64,000 nt of DNA from Crocinitomix algicola (GCF_001661595.2 NZ_LYPF02000018.1:1-64000), one strand, 5' to 3'. Counted from the first letter of the stretch, positions 1-8,494 are shown. Made by a program: numbers and translations. Notes: a model not told the origin generated them from the letters alone.

Positions 1-15
1 AGAGTTGAACACTTC

Positions 16-126
16 GCGTTAGGGATTGGAGCAATTGTTTGAGCTCTCCGTCCGTCTGAGACGGACGGAAGCGAGTGCGAAAAGCCCGCCACCCACAGTT
101 GCAAACTGTTGGGGTGGAACGCCCAA
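16..126 (+). ncRNA. Structured repeat element, possibly a Flavo-1-like RNA
   Basis: This gene-free edge folds into a multi-branched structure. GCGTT (16-20) pairs with AACGC (118-122) as a closing stem, and GGG (22-24) can pair with CCC (85-87). GAGC (29-32) pairs with GCTC (43-46). A near-perfect palindrome with 10-bp arms lies at 48-68, and ACAGTT-GCA-AACTGT at 95-109 is extended by ACCC (91-94) with GGGT (112-115). Sequence starting GCGTTAGGGATTGGAG and ending near AACGCCC resembles an element I recall as recurring in flavobacterial genomes, possibly the Rfam Flavo-1 motif. The Rfam identity is inference. The opposite strand would fold equally, so the strand is taken from the remembered orientation. 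Confidence 0.45.
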
Positions 127-149
127 AATAAAGAGCAAATGCACTCGAA

Positions 150-614
150 TTATATACCTTTCGTTTTATTCCCCAAAATATTTAAAAGCTTAAAAAGTGT
201 TTGCTGAAAAATTACAATTTCTTGCTCTGATATAGTATTATCTTGAAATGAACTGAGAATTTTGGCAGGAACTTCACTAGCCTTCTTTTTTAAAGTTGTA
301 CCTTTTTTTGTTAGAGAAATCACAACTGTACGTTCATCTTTAGAAGATCTTTTTCGTTCAATAAGACCTTTTTTTTCTAATCTTTTGAGCAGCGGAGTAA
401 GTGTATTTGACTCTAAGAATAATCGCTCGCCAATGCTATTGACTCGTTGATTGTTGTTTTCCCAAAGCGCCATTAAAACCAAGTACTGAGGATAGGTGAT
501 ATCCAAGGATTTTAAAAATGGCGTATAAATTTTTGTGGTAAGTCTAGAAGTTGCGTAGAGCGGGAAGCAGAGCTGATTCTTCAAATACAATTCTGGAAAT
601 TCGGTTTGTTTCAT
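150..614 (-). CDS. ohrR: OhrR-type MarR family peroxide-sensing repressor
   Basis: This 154-residue winged-helix protein has the MarR layout: an N-terminal dimerisation helix, an HTH around residues 55-80 (containing ESNTLTPLLKRLEKKG) and a wing with the DERTV motif near residues 90-95. The N-terminal motif NQLCFPLYATSR contains Cys16, the position of the redox-sensing cysteine in OhrR, which separates it from generic MarR proteins. Known OhrR proteins repress organic-hydroperoxide resistance genes until this cysteine is oxidised. Its ATG overlaps the stop codon of the upstream peroxidase fusion by 4 bp, so the two are co-transcribed and it probably autoregulates the pair. No classical ohr gene is present in the window. 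Confidence 0.88.
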   Translation of the reverse strand: MKQTEFPELYLKNQLCFPLYATSRLTTKIYTPFLKSLDITYPQYLVLMALWENNNQRVNSIGERLFLESNTLTPLLKRLEKKGLIERKRSSKDERTVVISLTKKGTTLKKKASEVPAKILSSFQDNTISEQEIVIFQQTLFKLLNILGNKTKGI

Positions 615-1540
615 GTCAAAAGATTTTTGATATAATCTTCCATTTTTTCTGGTGCGGTGGTTGGAGAAAATCTTTTTGCCGGCTTTCCTTCTTTATCGAA
701 AACAAATTTGGTAAAATTCCATTTTACATTATTTCCAAACAGTCCCCCAGGCAGTGCTGATTTCATATACTTATAGAGCGGGTGCGCATTATTCCCATTC
801 ACTTCAATTTTTTCAAACATTTGAAATGAAACTCCATAATTAACCTGGCAAAACTCACTTATTTCGTTTGAATTACCTTTTTCTTGGTTTCCAAATTGAT
901 TACATGGAAACCCTAGGATTACTAGGCCTTTATCTTTATATTTTTGATACAGATTTTCAAGTCCTTCATATTGCGGTGTTAGTCCGCATTTACTCGCGGT
1001 ATTTACGACTATAATTGTTTTACCCTTAAACTCATTTAATTTTAATTGCTGACCATTTAAGGTTTTCGCTTCAAAATCATAAATTGATTGATTTGATTCA
1101 GCCTGTTTTGATGGACGTTTTACTAAATAACTTAAAGCACCAGTTGACCACAATGCCCATAGTATAAGTACCGGTTGAAAAAACAAACGAAGAAGTCGTT
1201 TTTGATCAGTATCAAGGCCAAAAGCATCAATTTCATTTGTATATTGCGAGATATTGCCTGGAAAAATTAAGACGAAGAAAAGCGCCAATGCCAGTCCGAC
1301 TTTTACTTTATGTTTCCATAAAAAAATCATGGCCAAACCTAAGCCAATTTCGACAAATCCGGACGCCAGAACTACAAAATCCATAAACCCTTCATTAGAA
1401 GGCAGCCATCGTGGTACTTGCGCTAAAAATTCTTGCCGTTGAAAAGTTAGGTGCCCTATTCCGGCAATGGTCATAAAGAGACCTAATACTATTCTAAAAA
1501 TGTTTTGAATCATTGGTTTTATCGTATTCATATCGTTCAT
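611..1540 (-). CDS. DoxX-like membrane domain fused to glutathione/thioredoxin peroxidase
   Basis: This is a two-domain fusion. Residues about 1-140 are a DoxX-like four-helix membrane domain. The rest is a complete glutathione peroxidase-fold domain with the peroxidatic Cys in NTASKCGLTPQYEG, the Gln motif GFPCNQFGNQE, and the Trp/Asn motif VKWNFTKF. A second cysteine in ISEFCQVNYGVSF matches the resolving Cys of thioredoxin-dependent members, so thioredoxin is the likelier reductant. The domain order puts peroxidase activity at the inner face of the cytoplasmic membrane. The start is ATG 1540 or ATG 1531; both lie just after a TATATTTG box, which rules out the upstream in-frame ATG at 1579. 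It is the first gene of an operon with ohrR, which fits induction by organic peroxides. Confidence 0.88.
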   Translation of the reverse strand: MNDMNTIKPMIQNIFRIVLGLFMTIAGIGHLTFQRQEFLAQVPRWLPSNEGFMDFVVLASGFVEIGLGLAMIFLWKHKVKVGLALALFFVLIFPGNISQYTNEIDAFGLDTDQKRLLRLFFQPVLILWALWSTGALSYLVKRPSKQAESNQSIYDFEAKTLNGQQLKLNEFKGKTIIVVNTASKCGLTPQYEGLENLYQKYKDKGLVILGFPCNQFGNQEKGNSNEISEFCQVNYGVSFQMFEKIEVNGNNAHPLYKYMKSALPGGLFGNNVKWNFTKFVFDKEGKPAKRFSPTTAPEKMEDYIKNLLT

Positions 1541-1559
1541 GATTAAATCGTGCACGACA

Positions 1560-1567
1560 CAAATATA
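1560..1567 (-). promoter_or_regulatory. Predicted -7 box of the peroxidase-ohrR operon
   Basis: On the minus strand the sequence reads TATATTTG, matching the Bacteroidota -7 consensus TAnnTTTG. It sits about 20 to 30 bases before the two candidate start codons (1540 and 1531). No clear -33 TTG was found at the usual distance. Confidence 0.55.
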
Positions 1568-1614
1568 CAAATAAAACACAATCGTCTTTAAACTACTGGT
1601 ATTTTTTTATGAAA

Positions 1615-1956
1615 TCAACATTCTTCCAGTATACTCGTACCCCTAGAATAATCTCCTGAGGTCCATTCCCACGTTTCAAGCAATCTTAATTTTCCATTTT
1701 CAAGAATTTCGGGACGGGATGAACATTTTCCGGTCATAAGTTCCCCTTTATTATTAATTTGGTGGTAACACATTTCAATATTACCGCATTCATCAACCTT
1801 ACCGAGTAGCTGTCCTATTTCAATTAATCCTCCTTTGTAAGTTGCGGTAATGATATTTTTAGTTTGCTTGTATAAAAAATGTGTTTCATTTGTAACTTCA
1901 CCATTCGCTGAGCTTGAAACAGGCTTAAAAATTCGATTATTATAATTTATTTTCAT
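1615..1956 (-). CDS. Small conserved cytosolic protein, function unknown
   Basis: This protein has about 113 residues when started at the internal ATG (MKINYNNRIFKPVSSS), which matches the usual N-terminus of a widespread family of about 105 residues. An in-frame ATG at 1998 would add 14 residues and is less likely. Conserved family stretches are visible: GQLLGKVDECGNIEMCYHQ, GELMTGKCSSRPEIL, and the C-terminal WEWTSGDYSRGTSILEE. The protein looks like a small beta-rich fold with no signal peptide or membrane segment. Database entries of this family are often called N-acetylglutamate synthase. I see no acetyltransferase motif and regard that name as unsupported. It stands alone, with a long gene-free stretch upstream. 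Confidence 0.75.
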   Translation of the reverse strand: MKINYNNRIFKPVSSSANGEVTNETHFLYKQTKNIITATYKGGLIEIGQLLGKVDECGNIEMCYHQINNKGELMTGKCSSRPEILENGKLRLLETWEWTSGDYSRGTSILEEC

Positions 1957-2365
1957 TTCGGATAATTTAATTTGGTACTTACTCATTGACTTATTCAACC
2001 ATCAAAGAGCTTCTTCTTTTAAGACTTCCTAATACAGTTTATAGCGTGTTTTTCCTTCACCCGTATATTATAAATTGGGTTGCCAATTAATTCAGGCAAA
2101 TGATTTAAAGATAACAAGCATAAGCTTTTATTTTCATATTAAAATACTCATAATTGACACTTAAGCTTACTTGAGGAAACAGTTTACGTTTAAATTTTGT
2201 TCTATCAGCTAGCTCTCAATCTATGCGATCAATTTTTTAGGGCGTAATGCTCTTATTGGTTGTTCGATTTGGTTTGATCGTTTGATTTTTAAACACGGAA
2301 TTATGACCAATTAAATAATCAGTCAGGTAGAAAGTTCAAACTCCTATTTGTTCATTTACCGCAAT
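1957..2365. other. Gene-free stretch between two minus-strand genes
   Basis: About 400 bases without a convincing reading frame. It holds the 5' region of the small conserved gene and the 3' side of the photolyase operon. A small inverted repeat AATTGG-GTTG-CCAATT lies at 2073-2088 but has no T-tract. No recognisable RNA gene, strong terminator or consensus promoter was found. Confidence 0.5.
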
Positions 2366-3844
2366 TTAACCATTTAAATTACTTATAAAGTTATTGGCCC
2401 GTTCAAAATGAAGTTTTTGTTTATCAGGTTCCATTTTATTTAGTGTGTGCACCATCATTGACGAGCGCGGATTATTTTTAAAGAACCCTTGATGTTCGGC
2501 TATAAACCGCCAGAATAAACCATCCCAAATCGCCTCCCAACTTCCTCCTTTATAGTTACTCATTTTTTTTATATAGTTTGAGCTACTGATATAGGGTTTT
2601 GTTGCAAAAGTTCCTCCATCTGCAAATTGACTCATACCATAAACATTGGGCACCATTACCCAGTCGTACGCATCAATGAACATCTCCATGAACCAACGAT
2701 AAACTTCGTTTGGATTAAACTCGCAGAGAAGCATAAAGTTTCCGAGAATCATCAATCGTTCAATATGATGACAATATCCCGTTTTTAAGACTTTTTTTAT
2801 TGTTTCATCAACAGGAAGGATCCCAGTTGTCCCCTCATAAAAAGAAGATGGGATTTTTCGATTAAAATTCCAAAAATTTCTCGTTCTTGAAAACGTTCCT
2901 TTACATTCGTACATACCCCGAACAAACTCTCTCCATCCTATAATTTGACGAATAATACCTTCAACAGAATTTAATTGAATTTCTTCTCTACAGGCAAAAG
3001 CTATCAATTTTTGAACTACATCATTTGGTAATAAAAGGCCAACATTCATAAGAGGAGACAACAAACTATGATTAAGCAGTAAATGCTCCTTAACAATAGC
3101 ATCTTCGTATGGTCCAAACTCAGCAAACCTATTTATTAAAAATTCGTCTAGCCATTGACTTGCAGCATGATGGGATATAGGGAAAATAGGATCAATTGTT
3201 ATCGTCCCAGGATTATCCTTAAAGTTTTTTTGTGCATAGTTATATGCCTCTGTCCAGGCTTTATTTCGACTTGGGAATCGAACTGGTGGCGGAATTTTTC
3301 CTTTTGGGAATTTTTTCCTGTTTTCCTGATCAAATGTCCATTTTCCGCCAGTTGGTTTATTTTCATCGTCAATTAAGATCTTTCTTTTTTTTCGCTCCTG
3401 TTTATAGAAAGTAGTTTGGAAATAAAATTTTTTAGAAGGTTTAAAAAAATGAGCTAAGTCTCTCGAGGTATTTAAGAATTGAGGACTTTCCAATCTGTTT
3501 AAGCTACAATTTTCACCAATTGTTTGGATGCGTTCATCTAACCATTGATCTGTAGGATCGATATAATTTATGACCTGAATATTTTTAGCTTTAATTTCAA
3601 TATTAAAATTGCGTATATCTGCTCGTGGATCATCTGCCTCAACATAAAAAACTTTGAGGTTGTGATTTTTTAGAGCCCTTTCGTACGCCTTCATAGTCGC
3701 ACGATGAAAGGCAATTTTTTGCTTATGAAATTTATACTGTTTGAAAAATAAAAACTCCTCAATTAGGTAAGTATCCTTTCCATTCTCTAAAAGAGCATTT
3801 GACTCATATAGCTGATGAGGAAAAATTAAATTGACTTCTTTCAT
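2366..3844 (-). CDS. PhrB-like cryptochrome/photolyase family protein lacking Fe-S cysteines
   Basis: This 492-residue protein belongs to the deoxyribodipyrimidine photolyase-related family (PhrB/CryB, the prokaryotic 6-4 photolyase clade). It starts with the [16 protein letters not shown] Rossmann domain. The C-terminal FAD domain carries [36 protein letters not shown] and [17 protein letters not shown]. Classical members have four cysteines for a [4Fe-4S] cluster. Here the position after NEV is Tyr (NEVYRWF), and the Cys-x2-Cys...Cys segment after MS(D/N)Y is replaced by [16 protein letters not shown], so I see no ligands. It is probably a blue-light FAD enzyme repairing 6-4 photoproducts or acting as a photoreceptor. 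It is the last gene of the operon, and its ATG overlaps the upstream DUF2256 stop codon. Confidence 0.88.
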   Translation of the reverse strand: MKEVNLIFPHQLYESNALLENGKDTYLIEEFLFFKQYKFHKQKIAFHRATMKAYERALKNHNLKVFYVEADDPRADIRNFNIEIKAKNIQVINYIDPTDQWLDERIQTIGENCSLNRLESPQFLNTSRDLAHFFKPSKKFYFQTTFYKQERKKRKILIDDENKPTGGKWTFDQENRKKFPKGKIPPPVRFPSRNKAWTEAYNYAQKNFKDNPGTITIDPIFPISHHAASQWLDEFLINRFAEFGPYEDAIVKEHLLLNHSLLSPLMNVGLLLPNDVVQKLIAFACREEIQLNSVEGIIRQIIGWREFVRGMYECKGTFSRTRNFWNFNRKIPSSFYEGTTGILPVDETIKKVLKTGYCHHIERLMILGNFMLLCEFNPNEVYRWFMEMFIDAYDWVMVPNVYGMSQFADGGTFATKPYISSSNYIKKMSNYKGGSWEAIWDGLFWRFIAEHQGFFKNNPRSSMMVHTLNKMEPDKQKLHFERANNFISNLNG

Positions 3845-3978
3845 CTGTTATTTTTATTTTGCCTACACCGTTGACTACAATATTTTACCTGTTCCCAGTT
3901 CTTTTCCCATTTTTTTCTCCAGGTAAAAGGTTTTTTACAAACGTGGCAATACTTAATTTCATGATTAATTTTTGACAT
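3841..3978 (-). CDS. DUF2256 zinc-finger-like mini-protein (45 aa)
   Basis: This short gene reads [20 protein letters not shown] from its ATG at 3978 and ends [15 protein letters not shown] before TGA at 3841-3843. It has two Cys pairs, CHVC (residues 11-14) and CSQRC (34-38), separated by the FTWRKKW...NWEQVKYC core typical of DUF2256. This suggests a single zinc knuckle. DUF2256 genes are commonly neighbours of photolyase-related genes. It overlaps the flavin reductase upstream by 14 bp and the PhrB-like gene downstream by 4 bp (ATGA), so translation should be coupled on both sides. Its function is unknown; nucleic-acid or partner binding is plausible from the fold only. Confidence 0.9.
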   Translation of the reverse strand: MSKINHEIKYCHVCKKPFTWRKKWEKNWEQVKYCSQRCRQNKNNR

Positions 3979-4603
3979 TAAAGTGAGGAATTTCATTTAT
4001 TCGTACGTAAGGGTAATTGGCTACTGGCGTCAAAGCATAATAATTGTTCAATCCTCCAATTCCAACCGCCTCATAAGCTGTCAAGTTTAATTGTCCTTTT
4101 TCATTTAACAAATCATCAGGTAAATCCACTAACACGACTTCACCAACTACAAAAATGCATCCATTAGGTAAGTTTATACTTTCAAGAAATTTCATACCAA
4201 TTTTAACTTTACTTTCACCAACGAATGGTGCAAAAAAACCATCAATAAAACTCCGTTTTAGATTCATTCTATCAAACTCTGATTGAGCTTTTGGAAGCTT
4301 TGCAGAGGTGTAGTGCGCTTTTTCAATAAAACTCTCAGTAATATGATTAATGGTGTAAAACTCAGTTTCTAAAATGTTCGCATAGGTATCTTTAAGTCCG
4401 TCATTTTGTGGACGCATGACCATTCCAATTTGAGCAGGATATGAACCCAAATGCACCACAGAAGAGAAAATAGCCACATTATCTTCCCCGATTTTTGAGC
4501 GTGTACCAATTAAATTAGCAGGTTTTATGCCTGTAATTGAATTAATTAAATTCAACCTAAACTTTCGATCAAGGTTATTGATTTCTTCTTTTTTTAGTTG
4601 CAT
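3965..4603 (-). CDS. Flavin reductase-like FMN-binding split-barrel protein
   Basis: This 212-residue protein resembles the flavin reductase/flavoredoxin (DIM6/NTAB) family. Recognisable segments are the substrate/FMN loop [22 protein letters not shown], the MVMRP segment, the TEFYTINHI strand and the C-terminal [14 protein letters not shown]. No signal peptide or membrane segment is present. Members reduce or bind FMN using NAD(P)H. Its position between photolyase genes suggests that it supplies reduced flavin or keeps the photolyase FAD reduced; that is inference from context. Its 5' end overlaps the photolyase upstream by 29 bp and its 3' end overlaps the DUF2256 gene by 14 bp. Confidence 0.83.
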   Translation of the reverse strand: MQLKKEEINNLDRKFRLNLINSITGIKPANLIGTRSKIGEDNVAIFSSVVHLGSYPAQIGMVMRPQNDGLKDTYANILETEFYTINHITESFIEKAHYTSAKLPKAQSEFDRMNLKRSFIDGFFAPFVGESKVKIGMKFLESINLPNGCIFVVGEVVLVDLPDDLLNEKGQLNLTAYEAVGIGGLNNYYALTPVANYPYVRINEIPHFNVKN

Positions 4604-6050
4604 TATTTCGTGTATGAGTATAAATTATTCGTTGATTTTCTTTCTGTACTAATGGATTTTTACGATGACTCCATATTTTATTTCGTGCTTTTTTACCTGC
4701 ATTTTCAATATCAATAATAGGCTCAGGATAACCCAAATTAAGTTTTAAGAATTGCTTTTCAATTGGGGGAATTTTCCATGGTTCATGAATGAGATGAGCT
4801 GGCACAGCCTCTAGTTCTGGCACCCATTTTTTTATAAATATCCCATTCGGGTCATGATCTTGAGATTGTTTGATTGGATTATACATTCGAATTGTATTGA
4901 TTCCAGTAGTTCCTGCTTGCATTTGAATTTGCGGATAATGAATACCGGGTTCATAATCCAGGAATAATTGAGCCAAATGATACGCACCGCTTTTCCAGTT
5001 GCAATCAAAGTGATGACAAAAGACGGATACAAGCATGGCTCTCATTCGAAAGTTTATCCATCCGGTTTGCTGCAAACAACGCATGCAGGCATCAACTAAC
5101 GGAAAACCTGTTTGTCCACTTTTCCATGCCTCAATAAGTTTTGGGTCATTCGAAAACTCTAATATTTCGTACCCTTTATTGATGCATCTCAGCTCATATT
5201 GGCATTCAACCTCAAATTTTTGTATGAAATGACAATGCCAAATCAACCGAGTCAACATGCCATTAAAACCGCGTTTATAGCGTTTATAATTTTCGTGAGA
5301 TTTCACAAACTGATAAGCTTGTTTTATACTTAAATTACCCCAAGCTAAATAAGGTGAAATTCTACTACAAGATTTTCTACTTTCTGAAGGCTTTGAGATA
5401 TATCTACTATAGTTCTTTCCACGATCTTCGCAAAAAGATCTTAAATAAGCCCAAGCCTGATTCTCTCCTGGTTTTTGGAAGGATTCGGGATATTTTTCTA
5501 ACTCATTTTTTATTTCATCTGGAAAGTTGAATGGATGCACTACTCGCTTTCTTTGAGTCCTCGAAAAAAAATTTTGAATGACCGGTTTCGAGACTTCATT
5601 CATCCATCTTTTATCCCAATCTGTCCTACTTTTTAATCCTCGAATAATACCATCTCGCTGGAATTCTATCCAATTTACTTGATGCTTTCGACATAACTTA
5701 GCAATTGCTTTGTCTCTGACCCAAGTTTTTTCAATTCCTGACTCTTGATATGAAAAGATTTTTTGTACTGTATAATTTTCGAATAGAAAATCAAATACAG
5801 GAACGGCATCACCATAACAAACCACAATTTCACGTCTAAATTTTTTAAGCTTTTCATTCATTTCAATTACCGCGTGATAATTAAATTGGTGATGCCGTAA
5901 TGAATTGTCTGGAGCGGCCATTAAAGTTGGCTCAAACAAATAGATGATTAAATAATCAACCTCATCCTTTTCTGCGTAAAATAAAGGTTGATGGTCTTGC
6001 GTTCTTAAATCTCGCTTTAACCAAACCAGGTTGATTTTTTCTTTTACCAT
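4575..6050 (-). CDS. Full-length photolyase/cryptochrome family protein, divergent active site
   Basis: This 491-residue protein has the photolyase N-terminal alpha/beta domain ([20 protein letters not shown], residues 1-150) and a C-terminal FAD domain with [20 protein letters not shown]. At the FAD site, ordinary CPD photolyases have DLAxNN..WQW. This protein has [19 protein letters not shown], so the Asn equivalent to E. coli N378 is His and the Trp equivalents to W382 and W384 are Ile and Met. The motif continues [17 protein letters not shown], which is orderly and suggests a distinct subfamily rather than decay. It could be a photoreceptor or an unusual repair enzyme. It starts 7 bp inside the end of the FAD-domain-only gene upstream. 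Confidence 0.88.
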   Translation of the reverse strand: MVKEKINLVWLKRDLRTQDHQPLFYAEKDEVDYLIIYLFEPTLMAAPDNSLRHHQFNYHAVIEMNEKLKKFRREIVVCYGDAVPVFDFLFENYTVQKIFSYQESGIEKTWVRDKAIAKLCRKHQVNWIEFQRDGIIRGLKSRTDWDKRWMNEVSKPVIQNFFSRTQRKRVVHPFNFPDEIKNELEKYPESFQKPGENQAWAYLRSFCEDRGKNYSRYISKPSESRKSCSRISPYLAWGNLSIKQAYQFVKSHENYKRYKRGFNGMLTRLIWHCHFIQKFEVECQYELRCINKGYEILEFSNDPKLIEAWKSGQTGFPLVDACMRCLQQTGWINFRMRAMLVSVFCHHFDCNWKSGAYHLAQLFLDYEPGIHYPQIQMQAGTTGINTIRMYNPIKQSQDHDPNGIFIKKWVPELEAVPAHLIHEPWKIPPIEKQFLKLNLGYPEPIIDIENAGKKARNKIWSHRKNPLVQKENQRIIYTHTRNNATKKRRNQ

Positions 6051-7135
6051 TCTAACTGTTTTTTACATTTCTTCCAAAAAGCAAAAAAGGACGAATAATC
6101 GTCATTCAAATCCGATAACCAATCTCGCGGGTGTTCAATTCCTCTGTAACTTTTATTTAAAGGATGCTCTTTGTAATTTAGGTTTTCTACATCGATTGAT
6201 TCGAGCAAAGATTCAAATTCTTGAACAACACATATAATTCCAGGAATATGCCTTGCGAGTTTAACGGCAAAATCTAAACAATGAGGTGCTATTGGGAATT
6301 GTTCAAAAACACTCGGTTCTAACAATAAAATTCGTTGAGCGTCTTCATGAGTTTCCCAGAAATGGTCAAGGTTATAATAATTATAAACGAAAGTTTTTTT
6401 ATTCTGTAAAATGGTCGTTTCAGCGTATGATCCCAAATCAACTTTCAATTGAAAATTCGACAAATTGGTAAGCGATTTAGGTATTGGTAAGTTTGGCAAT
6501 TCATCGTACGAAAAATCAAGAAACGTATTTTTTTGTTTATCATAAAAATAACGGTTGATATTGTCCTGATTGGCGAAGTATTTTTTTTTCGAATTTGTTC
6601 CAGCAACCCATTGCCAACTTAAGTGGTTACTGGCTAAATCACCATCCAACAAGTGAGCATACATCCAATTGGCTGGCATCAGCCAATGAGAATGAGCAAT
6701 ATTTGTGATAATTGAAGCAATATACATGCGCATATGGTTGTGCATTTGTCCCGTTTCATAGAGTCTTTTTATTGCTTTATCTATTTGATAAATACCCGTA
6801 TCTCCTTCTAATAAATCTTTGGGGATTTGATAATTGGATACGGGATTTTGGGGTGTTTTTAAATCAAAAAAAATTAAATGATCCTTTTTTCGCCATTGGA
6901 TTTGCCAATAATCTCGCCATGCCAATTCTTGGATTAATTTTTCAGCATCTTTCCACTTTACGCCAGTCTGTTTGACCCATTGATAGATCTGCCTCGTTGA
7001 AATTATACCTCGCGAAATATAGGGACCAAGATTTGTAACTGCTCCATCAACATAATTACGAGTTTGGGCATAGGTAATCGGGTCGATTGCCAACAATAAC
7101 TTATTCAGCTCTTCTATTTTTGTTGGAAAAACTAT
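6044..7135 (-). CDS. Photolyase FAD-domain-only protein with apparent non-ATG start
   Basis: The protein holds the C-terminal photolyase FAD-binding domain without the N-terminal alpha/beta antenna domain. Visible motifs are [29 protein letters not shown] and [20 protein letters not shown]. The catalytic Asn and the Trp pair of ordinary photolyases are retained. Family members normally begin with a short segment containing FPT before this. Here the frame upstream reads [19 protein letters not shown] but contains no ATG or GTG. The best start is ATA at 7135, overlapping the TAG stop of the upstream gene (ATAG); TTG at 7096 would cut the conserved start. With ATA the protein has 363 residues. 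The C-terminal 120 residues resemble no domain that I can name with confidence. Confidence 0.85.
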   Translation of the reverse strand: MVFPTKIEELNKLLLAIDPITYAQTRNYVDGAVTNLGPYISRGIISTRQIYQWVKQTGVKWKDAEKLIQELAWRDYWQIQWRKKDHLIFFDLKTPQNPVSNYQIPKDLLEGDTGIYQIDKAIKRLYETGQMHNHMRMYIASIITNIAHSHWLMPANWMYAHLLDGDLASNHLSWQWVAGTNSKKKYFANQDNINRYFYDKQKNTFLDFSYDELPNLPIPKSLTNLSNFQLKVDLGSYAETTILQNKKTFVYNYYNLDHFWETHEDAQRILLLEPSVFEQFPIAPHCLDFAVKLARHIPGIICVVQEFESLLESIDVENLNYKEHPLNKSYRGIEHPRDWLSDLNDDYSSFFAFWKKCKKQLEW

Positions 7136-7401
7136 CGCTTTGAAATTTTATTTTGGGAAATACTCTTTTGTCGTGAACACTTGAACCGCTTTATCTGAGC
7201 AGAACGTTTCGCAAGATGTTTACTACTAACGCCACTATTCACTCGTTTTCTCCAAAGTTTAAAAGAACTTGGCTTAAGTTCTTTTCGCATTATTTTTATG
7301 ACCTTACTTTCTGATAAACCAAACTGAAATTCAATGGCTTCAAAAGGTGTTCGATCTTCCCAGGCCATCTCTATTACTCGACTCACTTCTGACTCTGTCA
7401 T
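7132..7401 (-). CDS. DUF2805 / TIGR03643 family small protein
   Basis: This 89-residue protein has the family core WEDRTPFEAIEFQFGLSESK followed by VIKIMRKELKPSSFKLWRKR, then a very basic tail. The core looks like a helix-turn-helix (residues about 5-45) and the protein is strongly positively charged, so nucleic-acid binding is plausible. The family has no established function, but its genes are often neighbours of photolyases and cryptochromes, as here. It is the first gene of the six-gene minus-strand photolyase operon, and its TAG stop overlaps the apparent ATA start of the next gene. No clear TAnnTTTG box was found in the 130 bases upstream. Confidence 0.83.
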   Translation of the reverse strand: MTESEVSRVIEMAWEDRTPFEAIEFQFGLSESKVIKIMRKELKPSSFKLWRKRVNSGVSSKHLAKRSAQIKRFKCSRQKSISQNKISKR

Positions 7402-7531
7402 GGATTAAACTGTTTTGATATAATCGTTTTTTGAAGAATACTTTTCTCCCTGCTGAGCAGCACAAAAGCTCCTTTACAAAATTCAAACAGTTTTCCGCGT
7501 TATTTTGTTCGAACAAGTTGACGATTTAACC

Positions 7532-8035
7532 CTAATCAACCCTATCTAATCGACTTAAGTAATTCACTTGTTTTAAATCGAGTTTCTCCCCTATCTCGAG
7601 CAGAAACGCTTTTGCTTGTTTATAATCTCGAAACTCTTTTAACTCTATTTTCTCTTTTTGGTTTTGGATCAAAAATATGGAATAAGATTTTACGTTTATT
7701 GAGCTAGAAACACTACGGTAATGAAAGGTCTGCGAATTACTTTGCCCGCGTAGTTCAACCCTTGAAAATTGATCTAAACTCTTCCATGTACCAACCCTAA
7801 AGAACAGTATATTAAAATAATGTTTTACTTTTCTTTGCTCAACGTCAATCACAGTTCCGTTAATAGATAGAAATAGAAAAACACCGAATAAAAATAACAG
7901 TGTGGAGAGGTAGTTATTTAAATTAAAATAGCTGTATATACCACATGCTATTGCCGTCAATCCTATATAAAAAAAGCGAAACGTTGGACCATTTATAACA
8001 TTCAACTTTCGTTTAGCAATCTTTGATTTAAACAT
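7532..8035 (-). CDS. Hypothetical membrane protein with two N-terminal helices
   Basis: I do not recognise a named family. The 167-residue protein has two hydrophobic segments in tandem (residues about 20-36, FRFFYIGLTAIACGIYS, and 43-60), then a soluble domain of about 105 residues. The soluble part begins GTVIDVEQRKVKHYFNILFF and looks like the bacterial PH-like domains found in small Bacteroidota membrane proteins. It follows a RidA-family gene with only a 3-base gap, so the two are probably co-transcribed with the 340-residue membrane protein further upstream. The function is unknown. Confidence 0.65.
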   Translation of the reverse strand: MFKSKIAKRKLNVINGPTFRFFYIGLTAIACGIYSYFNLNNYLSTLLFLFGVFLFLSINGTVIDVEQRKVKHYFNILFFRVGTWKSLDQFSRVELRGQSNSQTFHYRSVSSSINVKSYSIFLIQNQKEKIELKEFRDYKQAKAFLLEIGEKLDLKQVNYLSRLDRVD

Positions 8036-8038
8036 TAT

Positions 8039-8494
8039 TTACAACAAAGTAAAACTAGCCGTTAAACCAACACTAAAATTTCTTGGTAGCTGCTGAACAC
8101 CGAAAATTGCTCTGGTATGTTTTCCTTTTTCTTCAAGAAGATTCACAAATAAATCAGAAGCACCGTTCACTACTTCAGGCGAGTCGTCCCAACCTTCTAC
8201 ACTTTGATAATAGGCATCAATGTGATTTAAACCTTCAATCCGTTCGAGTCCAACTTTGCCATGAACTTGGGCAAGCACGTTTAACGCGCAAATTTCCATG
8301 GCTTTATACCCTTCCTTTGTAGATAAATCTTGTCCCAATCTTCCTTGAAACAAAAACTCGTTATTTACAATTGGAAACTGAATAGCAATATAAGCTATAC
8401 TCCCACGAATATTTACAGAAACATAATTACCTCCTGGCGTTGAGACAGCCGGTAAGTCGTGACCTAATTTTATTAACTTATCTTTAAAATTCAT
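8039..8494 (-). CDS. RidA/YjgF-YER057c-UK114 family protein
   Basis: This 151-residue protein belongs to the larger YjgF subfamily (about 150 residues) often described as chorismate-mutase-like. Family-type segments are LPAVSTPGGNYVSVNIRGSI, FLFQGRLGQDLSTKEGYKAM, ALNVLAQVHGKVGLERIEG and the C-terminal RAIFGVQQLPRNFSVGL. RidA proteins hydrolyse reactive enamines and imines, but this subfamily lacks the arginine signature of true RidA, so its substrate is unknown. It is cytosolic and trimeric by family knowledge. It sits between two membrane-protein genes with 3- and 15-base gaps, which suggests one transcript. Confidence 0.83.
   Translation of the reverse strand: MNFKDKLIKLGHDLPAVSTPGGNYVSVNIRGSIAYIAIQFPIVNNEFLFQGRLGQDLSTKEGYKAMEICALNVLAQVHGKVGLERIEGLNHIDAYYQSVEGWDDSPEVVNGASDLFVNLLEEKGKHTRAIFGVQQLPRNFSVGLTASFTLL

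Noticed and set aside
1615-1956. Calling the small conserved protein N-acetylglutamate synthase
   Set aside because: No acetyltransferase (GNAT) or kinase-like fold motif is visible; the name is a database label without sequence support here.
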